Source: CAVSVP01 sp963731125
GTDB taxonomy: Bacteria > Pseudomonadota > Gammaproteobacteria > Competibacterales > Competibacteraceae
Direction of reading: 5' to 3'
DNA: 64,000 bases
Assembly: GCA_963731125.1 (NCBI GenBank)
Contig: CAVSVP010000007.1
Span: forward strand, 434,001-498,000
Both the position numbers and the translations under genes were made by a program. This document shows, one piece after another, positions 46,978 through 55,700 of this stretch; the first letter of the stretch is position 1; the number at the start of each line of letters is the position of its first letter. Under the pieces are notes generated by a model. That model was not told where the DNA came from. It saw only the letters and a list, made by a program, of their open reading frames with translations, and did not search any database.

Positions 46978-47931
46978 TCAAGCTTTTTTGGTGCGCCTGC
47001 GCATTGCAGCTAGTCCAAGCAGACCGCCACCCAACAGCGCGATCGAGGTTGGTTCGGGAACTGGAACTACTTGAGCCAACGAACCATCGGCAAGACTGGT
47101 GTGGCGTATGGTAATCCTGTACCTTAGTCCTGCCGTTAAGTTAGCCAGACCCGGTCCATTGTCCACACTGTTAAGGCTGCCGCTGTCCTGGAAAAGTTCG
47201 TCCCCTGGTCCGGTGGTGCTGCGAGTGCTGTTAAGGGGGTCCGGTGACCAGGAGAAATTAAAATTGTTGGGACCCGTAATGGTGACAGTCCAGTTCGAGG
47301 AAGCAGATGCGTCGCTATCGAAATCCAGGTCGTCGCTAACAAAAGCGCGAAGGTAGTTTTCGTAATCGAAGGCGAAGCGGACCTGCTTATCCATGTTGAG
47401 CACGAATTCGAAGGTCGTATTCAATCCTAGATTTGTTTGTGCGCTGCCATTATTTTCGCTTAACAAGGCCACATCACCGCGGGTGCTGGCATCGGCCCCG
47501 GTAGTGGGCGGGGCGCCTGGAAAATTAATGGCGGCTCCTTCCAGGAGGTTATCGGAGAGCACATAAGTTCCCGACGGAGGCGGCGCTGTTTGTTGGAAGT
47601 CATTGGGGCCGAAAGGAAGACAATCCGGGCCTTGGCAGACACCAAGATCGATACCTTGATCTAAGTTCACATCGAGAGTATCGGACGTAGGACCAGTACT
47701 TGCCAGAAAAGCAAACACATCACCCGTGTTATTGCCTACCAAAAGCCGAAAATCAGTAGCATTCAACGTTTGGAAATTATTGCTGTTACCCACTTGATCC
47801 TGGATTAAGAAATTTTGGACTTCCAAGACCGAAACTGCCAAGACGCCCGCCTGTGCAGTTCCCACGGCACCCATGCCCAACGCTGCGGCGGTGGTAAGGG
47901 TTAGAATGGATTTTTTGCCTACGATGTTCAT
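46978..47931 (-). CDS. PEP-CTERM sorting-domain protein (secreted, exosortase substrate)
   Basis: A 317-residue exported protein of unknown activity. The signal peptide is SILTLTTAAALGMGAVGTAQA with cleavage after AQA (about residue 28). The mature part is rich in Asn, Asp, Ser, Gly and Thr, without a recognised enzyme fold. The C-terminus is the sorting signal VPEPTSIALLGGG followed by a hydrophobic helix and RRRTKK, the exosortase/XrtA recognition module. A candidate sigma-54 promoter lies 62 bp upstream at 47993-48008, so control by PrsR is likely. Two cysteines (CQGPDC) may form a disulfide. Confidence 0.9.
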   Translation of the reverse strand: MNIVGKKSILTLTTAAALGMGAVGTAQAGVLAVSVLEVQNFLIQDQVGNSNNFQTLNATDFRLLVGNNTGDVFAFLASTGPTSDTLDVNLDQGIDLGVCQGPDCLPFGPNDFQQTAPPPSGTYVLSDNLLEGAAINFPGAPPTTGADASTRGDVALLSENNGSAQTNLGLNTTFEFVLNMDKQVRFAFDYENYLRAFVSDDLDFDSDASASSNWTVTITGPNNFNFSWSPDPLNSTRSTTGPGDELFQDSGSLNSVDNGPGLANLTAGLRYRITIRHTSLADGSLAQVVPVPEPTSIALLGGGLLGLAAMRRRTKKA

Positions 47932-47992
47932 AATTGAACTTCCTCATGAAACATAAAATACTTTGGAGTTATCATGTTGCCTAGTGATGTTA

Positions 47993-48008
47993 TGCATAAA
48001 TTAGACCA
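47993..48008 (-). promoter_or_regulatory. Candidate sigma-54 promoter of the PEP-CTERM gene
   Basis: On the minus strand the site reads TGGTCTAATTTATGCA, matching the -24 TGG and -12 TGCA elements of the consensus TGGCAC-N5-TTGCA with exact GG-N10-GC spacing. It is 62 bp before the start codon at 47931. The same neighbourhood encodes a sigma-54-dependent regulator (prsR), which makes the match meaningful. Confidence 0.65.
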
Positions 48009-48298
48009 CTACAGTAAATTGTTTAACTATCAAAAAGTTGTATTTTTTTTTAAGGTAATGTTTACGATAACGAAAGGTAATGTAAAGCAACATGACAATC
48101 ATGACAGTGTTGATGCGCTTTTATTTCAGCGACGGGCCTTAAAGACTTTTCTAACTATTTAATTTTGCTGTTAATGATAATAATAGTGTGAGCCCGCAAG
48201 AGTGTAAAATTTTTTGACAAGGCGGATATAGGGAAGTTGTCGACGGGTTAAGCTATTTACAGTCAATGCTTGGGTTAAGTATGCAATGCTGCCGCCAA

Positions 48299-48325
48299 GC
48301 TAGCGCTTCTTTCTGAAGCGCTAGC
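48299..48325. promoter_or_regulatory. Perfect 11-bp palindromic hairpin upstream of the flavoprotein gene
   Basis: GCTAGCGCTTC and GAAGCGCTAGC flank the loop TTTCT. No T-run follows on the plus strand, so it is probably an operator or leader hairpin rather than a terminator. It ends about 40 bp before ATG 48366. Confidence 0.45.
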
Positions 48326-48365
48326 CGTATTCTCATGAAAGAACAACGACGTGGAGAAAAACCTA

Positions 48366-49964
48366 ATGAGCGATGCCCTAACAAGCGCTGTGAAAGCATG
48401 GTGTACGGTGTTGGGCGAGGAAAACGTCAGCATTGACCGGCAACGACGTCTATCGGCCGCAACCGCAACTTTTCCAACCACTCAGCAGGTTCCGGCTATT
48501 CTCAGGCCAGCGGACCGTCAACAAGTGCAAGAGTGCCTGAGGATTGCGAATCGCTTTACGATCCCGGTGTATCCTATCAGTAGCGGTAAGAATTGGGGAT
48601 ACGGATCGGCAGTGCCGGTGGAGACGAACTGTGCGGTTTTGGATTTGAGCAGGCTAGATCAGATCGTTGACTATGACGATCAGTTGGGGTTTGTAACTAT
48701 CGAGCCGGGCGTAACGCAGCGCAAATTGTACGATTTTCTTCATGAAAAAGGGGGAAAGTTTTGGATGGACGCTACCGGCGCAAGCGAAGCATGTAGCATC
48801 ATCGGAAATACGCTGGAGAGAGGATTTGGTCATACGCCTTATAGTGACCATCTTGCTCACGCCTGCGCCTTGGAAGTTGTTTTACCTAGTGGCGACTGCC
48901 TGCATACGGGTTTAAGTCGCTTCTCCAACGCTCGGGCCAAGAGAGTATACCGTTGGGGCCTAGGACCATATATCGACGGGCTTTTCACGCAATCGGGTTT
49001 GGGGATCGTTACCCAGATGACGGTCTGGCTAATGCCGGCGCCGGAGTATTTTCAGACTTATTTTTTCAGCATTGAGGAAGACGGAGCACTGGAAGAACTT
49101 ATCGATGCACTGTTGCCTCTGCGGCTAAAAGGAACAATTAATAGTGCGGTGCATATCGGTAATACCTACCGGGTGCTGTCTTCCATTCAGCAATACCCGT
49201 GGAAAGAAGCTGAAGGGCGAACACCTTTGCCGCAAAGGGTACTGGAGCAGTTGGGAGAACGCTGGGATTTTGGAGCCTGGAACGGATCAGGTGCCTTATA
49301 CGGGGCACGCCGTGAAGTCGCCGAATCACGTCGACAGATCAAGAAAGCGTTAAAAGGAAAGGTGAAAAAACTGCGTTTTATCGATGATAAGAGTCTAAAT
49401 AGAGCGGAGCTGCTGCAATACCCCCTGAAATTTTTACTGCGAGTCGATGTGCCCGAAATGCTAAAGTTGGTTCGTCCGGTGCATAATATGATGAAGGGTA
49501 TTCCAACTGATAAGATCATCGCCAGTACCTACTGGAGAAAAAAAGGTGCTGTTCCGACTTCCATGGATCCGAACAGAGATCGCTGCGGTTTGATCTGGTG
49601 CTCTCCCATTTCTCCGACCAGCGGCAAGCACGCCCGGCTAATGGCGAATACTGCCACAGAGACCCTGCTTAAATATGGATTCGAGCCCGGCATGACCATG
49701 ACGCTCCTGACTGAGCGCAGCCTGGAGAACGTGATCAGCATTGCTTACGATCGCGATGTAGAGGGAGAAGATGAGCGAGCTATGGCGTGCCATCGTGAGT
49801 TATTGAACAGATTGACCCAGGAAGGTTTTTATCCCTACCGACTTGGTACCCATTCTATGAAAAGTCTGCCGCCGACTGAAGAAACTTATGCAACGTTTCA
49901 AACGATGTTAAAAAAAACTTTGGATCCAAACGGTATTCTTGCGCCGGGTCGTTACGAGGCTTGA
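48366..49964 (+). CDS. FAD-binding oxidoreductase of the p-cresol methylhydroxylase/vanillyl-alcohol oxidase family
   Basis: A 532-residue flavoprotein. The N-terminal FAD-binding (PP-loop) part has NRFTIPVYPISSGKNWGYG and TIEPGVTQRKLYDFL. The central GASEACSIIGNTLERGFGHTPYSDH and WGLGPYIDGLFTQSGLGIVTQ segments resemble 4-cresol dehydrogenase (PchF) closely. The substrate is unknown; family members oxidise para-substituted phenols. There is no signal peptide and no cytochrome partner gene beside it. GTG 48351 is in frame, but GGAG precedes ATG 48366, which I choose. It sits inside the PEP-CTERM region, convergent with the acyltransferase gene at 50007. Confidence 0.82.
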   Translation: MSDALTSAVKAWCTVLGEENVSIDRQRRLSAATATFPTTQQVPAILRPADRQQVQECLRIANRFTIPVYPISSGKNWGYGSAVPVETNCAVLDLSRLDQIVDYDDQLGFVTIEPGVTQRKLYDFLHEKGGKFWMDATGASEACSIIGNTLERGFGHTPYSDHLAHACALEVVLPSGDCLHTGLSRFSNARAKRVYRWGLGPYIDGLFTQSGLGIVTQMTVWLMPAPEYFQTYFFSIEEDGALEELIDALLPLRLKGTINSAVHIGNTYRVLSSIQQYPWKEAEGRTPLPQRVLEQLGERWDFGAWNGSGALYGARREVAESRRQIKKALKGKVKKLRFIDDKSLNRAELLQYPLKFLLRVDVPEMLKLVRPVHNMMKGIPTDKIIASTYWRKKGAVPTSMDPNRDRCGLIWCSPISPTSGKHARLMANTATETLLKYGFEPGMTMTLLTERSLENVISIAYDRDVEGEDERAMACHRELLNRLTQEGFYPYRLGTHSMKSLPPTEETYATFQTMLKKTLDPNGILAPGRYEA

Positions 49965-50006
49965 AAGGGGTAGAAAGAGGTTATTTGATACCACTCGGTG
50001 AATAGA

Positions 50007-50807
50007 TTAAGTTTGGGACGTGGAAATATTTCCATGAAAAGTTGACTGCGTAACGGGATCCAGGCCTGAGAGAGCGGCATCTTTTTTGAGATTCGCATAA
50101 ACTAAATCATAGAGATCCCTGAGCTCATTTTTCATGCCATTGAGGGCTTGTTCGATGGTGATATGATAGGCTTCTCTTGGCCCATGGTAATCAATCAGTT
50201 TGCCTATTTGCGTAAATAACAATCCTGAGTTCTGCAAACGGCGTGCTAATCTGGGTTCTACCATAATGAATGCATGCCGCCGATGGGCCAGCGTCATGAG
50301 GGCGGCGCCTGCGGTAAAAAGAGCAAAAGTAAGCAGGGGAAAAGTCCGCGCCTCGCGTTCGGGAATATCAGTAGGACTGAGCCGCCCGAAGGGTGATTCC
50401 GACTCTTTCCACCGTCTCCGGAATGTTGGATGAACGGCTAGGCGGGATACTTCCGCAACGGATGCATGTGGTAGCCGATTTGGATGTAATTCGACATGAG
50501 TTAAACTGTTGCCGCAGAATTTTGTGAACGGCAGCAGAAACGAAGAGTCGTGCGCCGGTGTTTTGACTAAACGGACGCAACCGGCAGGCAAATGACTGGC
50601 CTTATGGACAATTAAACAATGTAAGGAATGTTGATCGTATTCATCTTGTTCTAATCCGTCGGGAAAATTTTCCTCAAGCTCGTAATGGAATTCTCTACAG
50701 TAAACGTCGAACCGAATTCGGTAGGCTTGTGCCAGAAGTGCCGGCGTCCATGCAAGCAATATCTGGAAGTAATCACTAAAGTGCTCGCCAAGCGATAGCA
50801 TTTTCAT
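50007..50807 (-). CDS. PEP-CTERM/exosortase system-associated acyltransferase (LuxI-like), copy A
   Basis: A 266-residue GNAT-fold protein related to autoinducer synthases. Conserved features are YRIRFDVYCREFHYELEENFP, HCLIVHKASHLPAGCVRLVK, LLPFTKFCGNSL and VAEVSRLAVHPTFRRR. Proteins of this type occur with XrtA exosortase loci and are thought to make N-acyl amino acids or similar signals from acyl carriers; the product here is unknown. It is paralogous to the gene at 51372 (same order, about half of residues alike by eye). Copy A has a longer C-terminal tail (SGLDPVTQSTFHGN). A sigma-54-like site lies about 200 bp upstream at 51008. Confidence 0.85.
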   Translation of the reverse strand: MKMLSLGEHFSDYFQILLAWTPALLAQAYRIRFDVYCREFHYELEENFPDGLEQDEYDQHSLHCLIVHKASHLPAGCVRLVKTPAHDSSFLLPFTKFCGNSLTHVELHPNRLPHASVAEVSRLAVHPTFRRRWKESESPFGRLSPTDIPEREARTFPLLTFALFTAGAALMTLAHRRHAFIMVEPRLARRLQNSGLLFTQIGKLIDYHGPREAYHITIEQALNGMKNELRDLYDLVYANLKKDAALSGLDPVTQSTFHGNISTSQT

Positions 50808-51007
50808 TACATTATTTTTTAACGTAGAATAAAAACCACATGAAACACAAATCCATGCAATCGGTTAATAAAAAAGTTTGCAGGGTGATTTCAAGCAGAA
50901 GTCTTGTGGAGCGACTTCATGCTGGACTCAATATTTTATTTGAGTCTTGTTATTTAAGATCTTCCTTTAGAGTCAAGCAGATTAACTTTGTAAATATTTA
51001 AGAAGAG

Positions 51008-51023
51008 GGCATGATCCATGCCA
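51008..51023 (-). promoter_or_regulatory. Candidate sigma-54 promoter upstream of acyltransferase copy A
   Basis: On the minus strand the site reads TGGCATGGATCATGCC. It has TGGCA and TGC with correct GG-N10-GC spacing. It would give a leader of about 190 nt before the start at 50807, which is long but possible. The core is partly palindromic, so a chance match or a different operator is possible. The surrounding gap 50808-51371 is AT-rich with no supported gene. Confidence 0.5.
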
Positions 51024-51371
51024 TTTTCTACTACTTGAATAGTAAGATGCATCGATTGCGACGACTATGTAAGCACAAGGATAGGCTGAAAAATATTTTT
51101 TTTGATTAATCGGATAAATATCAACCACGAACAGGAAAAAAATCAAAAATTGAATAGCATTTTTTGTTATTATGTGTCGAAATATGGCACGAAGTTATGC
51201 TTTCCTGTGCTGCAAAGCGCTAAATCACTCGCCTTATAAAGATGCTACTCCTGATGAGCTGAGCCATATTTTGTCTTTGTAATTTCTAAAAGCGAATGTG
51301 TTTGCATTCATGTAAAATCTTTAACCGTGTCGCTTTGCCCGTATTCGTAAACAAAGCCGACAGAAAACCGG

Positions 51372-52142
51372 TCAATCACTGAGATCTAGCTCAATATGCT
51401 TGGCCTCGGTAGAAAGGCTACCATGAACAAAACTGTAGATTTCTCGCAGCTCACCTTTCATACCACCAATCATCTGTTCGGCAGTTATGTGAAAGGCGGC
51501 TCGAGGTCCGTGATAATCTATTACCTTGCCCACTTGTGTAAAATCCAAACCTACGCGCCTTAGCAGGCGGGCTAACCAATTTTCAACCATGATAAATAGA
51601 TTGGGGCGCTCAGCCAGAAGCATAAGAGAGGTAGAGGCAGCAATAAGGGCAATACTGATTAGTGGGAAGGTTCGCAGTTCTTTCTCGGTAGCGCTGTCAG
51701 CGAGTTTTTCATAGTGTGAACCCAGCGGTGATGCCGATTCTCCACGCCGCCTGCGGAAGGCTGTATGCACGGCGAGGCGAGATATTTCGCAAAGGCTTAA
51801 GCGTGGTAGTAAGCTTGGATGTAGAGTATCGTGATATAAACTGTCTCCACAAAATCTTTCAAGGGGTAAGAGCAACGAAGGATTTTTCTTGGGAATTTTA
51901 ATCAAGCGGACACAGCCGGCAGGTGCTTTGCTCGCTTTATGGAGCACGAGACAATGTAACGAATATTGATCGTAATGGTCCTGTTCAAGGCTATTAGGAT
52001 AATTCTCCTCACGCTCAAATTGAAATTCCTGGCAATAAACGTCATACCGAATTCGGAATATTTGTTCTAGAAGTCTTGGTGTATGGGCAAGGACTACCTC
52101 GAAGTAATTTTCAAAATGCTTGCTAAGTGGTATTTCGCTCAT
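51372..52142 (-). CDS. PEP-CTERM/exosortase system-associated acyltransferase (LuxI-like), copy B
   Basis: A 256-residue paralogue of the gene at 50007. Matching blocks are RIRYDVYCQEFQFEREENYP, HCLVLHKASKAPAGCVRLIK, LLPLERFCGDSLYHD, LCEISRLAVHTAFRRRRGE and GKVIDYHGPRAAFHITAEQ. Being separated from copy A by 564 bp with its own leader, it is probably transcribed separately. The pair suggests either two different acyl products or dosage. I saw no sigma-54 match upstream of this copy. Confidence 0.85.
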   Translation of the reverse strand: MSEIPLSKHFENYFEVVLAHTPRLLEQIFRIRYDVYCQEFQFEREENYPNSLEQDHYDQYSLHCLVLHKASKAPAGCVRLIKIPKKNPSLLLPLERFCGDSLYHDTLHPSLLPRLSLCEISRLAVHTAFRRRRGESASPLGSHYEKLADSATEKELRTFPLISIALIAASTSLMLLAERPNLFIMVENWLARLLRRVGLDFTQVGKVIDYHGPRAAFHITAEQMIGGMKGELREIYSFVHGSLSTEAKHIELDLSD

Positions 52143-52792
52143 AAGGATTTACTCTGTGGAAAGCTGAATTTTTATTTCTAAACTGCGAATGCAATAGACT
52201 GACTTACTAGATTTGTTTTTTAATAAAATGCTAGAAGAAAATTAATAAAAGGTATTGTGTAGCCGTGTTCTTTATAACGATTTTTTATAAAACTGTGAGA
52301 ATTTTTTAATAAATTTCAATATAAATCTTACAATGTTTTAGATAATTGATTGTCAATTCTTGTTAATAAAAAAATTTTATTATATTAATCAATAACTTAT
52401 TTATTATTATTATTTGCCATGTTATTTTTTACAAACAGCATGATCACGTTAACATTATCCAGTGAGCAGTCTCGGTGTTCGAAGTTTAGAAATACGAGAA
52501 AACTGCTGTGTGAAAAACTTTACAAATTGATGCTGTTACTTTTTATCTTCTTCATTAACAAAGACGGTCTACCCACGGTTAGCTCTTTCAAGGGTTTCAA
52601 TGGCAGGGTCTGATTTGGCGGACCAACATTGGCCGTAAAGTCACATGGATAAGTGCAGGGACGTTTATTCGGAAAAACCTCCTAAATCAAATTTTTTATC
52701 TCAAGAGATCATGAGCCAGTATCTACTAGAGACATACTGTGATTGTATTAACTGGGAAGCGCCGCGAAAGCCGATAGAAATTGACACCGATT
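52143..52792. other. Long AT-rich non-coding region
   Basis: About 650 bp between acyltransferase copy B and the RND pump gene, both on the minus strand. It is very AT-rich, especially 52200-52420. A 64-codon open frame (52419-52613, plus) has no recognisable product or good ribosome binding site and is not called. No terminator, tRNA or repeat is evident. Confidence 0.45.
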
Positions 52793-55700
52793 TCATTCAG
52801 TTCGTGAATTGTTAGGTGGAGGCGTGCCGAACCGAGAGCGATCAGAAGAAGAATTTTTAATGCTACGATACACTCTCCGTAGGAGGGGAAGCCGCTTATC
52901 TCCAGGAACTAACTTTTCAGCCTGCTTGATATAATGTTTTGCCTGATCCAGAGAATCAATGTTCCAGCCTGCTTCTTTTTGCATATATAGGAGCAAAGCT
53001 TGTGCTGCACAGATATATGGGATGCCATTGTCTGGTGCTTTCTGGATGATTTTTGTAAAAATGTTGAGGGCCTGCTCATATTCCTTCTCCATCAACAGTC
53101 GTCTTCCTTCCATGTAGAAGGCGCGGAGGTCAGAACAGGCCGCGATGGCGGTCAGCGCCTTAAACTGTTGAGTCCTACTCGTACCAGTTAACAAACCCAC
53201 TCGGAATTGGGCCAGAAATTGGTTTAGCTTCGACGCAGAAGCTTCCGTCAGCGGCCGCGGTAGCGGTAGTACCTCTGTCTCAAGGGGTTTCTTTTTAACG
53301 ACATTACAGTACAATAGCGGAATAACAAATAGGGTCAGTAGGGTAGAGACAGCTAATCCCCAAACGATGGAAGTGGCAAGAGGCCCCCAGAGGAGAGATT
53401 TACCTCCAAGTCCCGCTGCTAGGGCAAACAATCCTGCAATCGTTGTTAAGGAGGTGATAAGGATTGGTATGACACGGCGTTTTGCGGCATATACAGTTGC
53501 ATGACTGACTGACATACCGCGCTGTAGCCACTCATTGGCTGCCGATATCAGTACAATAGCTGCGTTGACGGCGATGCCGGCCAGAGCAACGATGCCGTAG
53601 AGCGTGTAAAGACTTAGAGGATTCTGACTGATTAGGAGTCCATACACCACCCCCATAAATGCCATCGGCACGGTAACGAGCACGATCAGTGGTTGTATAT
53701 AACTTTTAAACTGCGACCCCAAAATTGTGTAGATGAGGCCTATACCAAGCAAGAACAGTATCATGATGGCATCGATACTTTCTTGAATATCGTCTAACTC
53801 ACCCGTGAGGTCTAGTGCTACGTTCGGAAACTGTTCGGCAAATCGGGTTGACCACTGAGACTGAATTAGCCGATTGACGGTCACGGTGTCCACAAGCTGC
53901 TTGTTCAACTCCGCCTCTACGGTAACCGTGCGCCGCAGATTGTAATGACGGATATTGCCTTTGCCGCGAATTACCTCGTAATGTAACAACTGGCGAAGAG
54001 AAACCGAACCTCCATCTGGTAAACCAAGGGTGTTCTGCAGAAAATTTTCGATATCCTTCAACGACTCGGGCTGGGCTCTAACCCGCACCTCAAGCTTCTC
54101 ACCCTGGTCTTGCATACTGGCAACCACTTCGCCATCCGTCAACAGACGGAGATCACGAATGACCGTGGCCGGATTCAGGCCGGCACGAATAATGGCATCC
54201 GGGTTTAGGCGTACGGAGAGTTCCATACGGCCCTCGATGTCATCATCGGTGATGTCATGGACAGCGGATATATCCTGTAGAATGGCGATGACGCGATCGG
54301 CCGCCTGGCGGATCGCCTGCTGGTCGTCGCCACGCACTTTAACACTGACGGGCTTCGCCGTCGGTGGTGCGCCACTGGTGACTCGTAAAAAGGATACGTG
54401 GGTTGGGCCCGGCAGCTGGTTTACCGCTTTACGAACGTCCGCAATGATTTCGTCGACGTTGCGGTTGGTAGGGGGTTTTGGCTTTAGGCTGACTAGCACT
54501 TGACCTAAATAGTCACCGAACAGGGGTTCTCTATCTGTGTACTGCAATCCCGCATAGGTGGCCACTGAGCGTAAATCTTCTGGGAGAAGATGTTTTCGAA
54601 CCGTGCGTTCGACTTTCAGCGTCGTCGCTAGAGTTTTTTCCAGGCGGGTGTCAGGTGGCATTTCCACATTGACATAAAACAGCCGGGCAACGTCAGTCGC
54701 AAAGAATTCCATCCGGATGAATCCCGCCGCTATGATGCCTACCGCACTTACAAACAACAAAGCAGCCAGGCCGAAGGAAAGTTTTGGCCATCGTATTGCG
54801 ACGATCAGTACGTGCACATAGCGGCTGCGTATCCAACGGGTCATCCTTTCCCGCAGGCGTTGCCGGCGTGAATACCTGTTGGGGTTGTCACCAAATACGA
54901 GAATATGACTTGGCAACATCCAAAACGCCTCAAGCAGGCTGATCATTAGCGCAGTAATTACCACCAGTGGCGCTACCTGCATAAATTTTCCGAGCACGCC
55001 CGGTAGCAGCAGCAGAGGCAAAAATGCGGATACAGTCGTTAAAACTGAGGCGGTTACTGGTGCGAATACTTCACGCAACCCTTCTAAAGCTGCTCGCGCA
55101 GTATCCATACCTCTCTGCAGACGCTGATAAATACTCTCGACTACCACCACGGCGTCGTCTACTAGCATACCAAGGCTAATCACAATGCCGAGTAATACGA
55201 TAATATTCAGGGTCTGGCCGATGGCGTTGAGAAACCAGAAGGTGCCCGCCAGAACAAAGGGGATTCCCAAGCTGGTCAACAAGGCCATCCTGGCACCTAA
55301 GAATAACCAGGTCATTAGCAGTACCAATCCCAACCCAAAAATCGCATTGTTTTCCATGACCGCGAGCGCCTGACGAGTTACCACGGTTTGATCGTCCAGG
55401 AGTAATAACCGCACACCGGTGCTGGCAACCGAATGCTCATTGTAGGCCTCAATGTAACTTTTAATTTTTCCGACCAAATTCAATACATTGGCATCCGCCT
55501 TTTTAAATACTGCCAACATCGCAGCGGGCTGCTCTTCATGGCGAACTAATTGCTTAGCATCCTCCCGTCCGCGAACCACCTCCGCAACACTGCGCAGCGG
55601 GATCTCTCCCTGCACGGAGAGCAGCGGCAGTTCAGATAGATACTGCGGGTTGTTGTCTGTGCCTGTCAGGCGAATGAGCCATTCCTGATCTCCAAATTCG

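Noticed and set aside
47974..48162. 62-codon open frame across the sigma-54 region
   Set aside because: It overlaps the promoter match and has a biased composition typical of AT-rich non-coding DNA.
48265..48295. Possible sigma-54 promoter before the flavoprotein gene
   Set aside because: TGGGTTAAGTATGCA has one base too few between GG and GC.
52419..52613. 64-codon open frame in the AT-rich gap before the RND gene
   Set aside because: Product is Leu/Phe/Lys-rich without a domain, and no convincing ribosome binding site; not distinguishable from chance.
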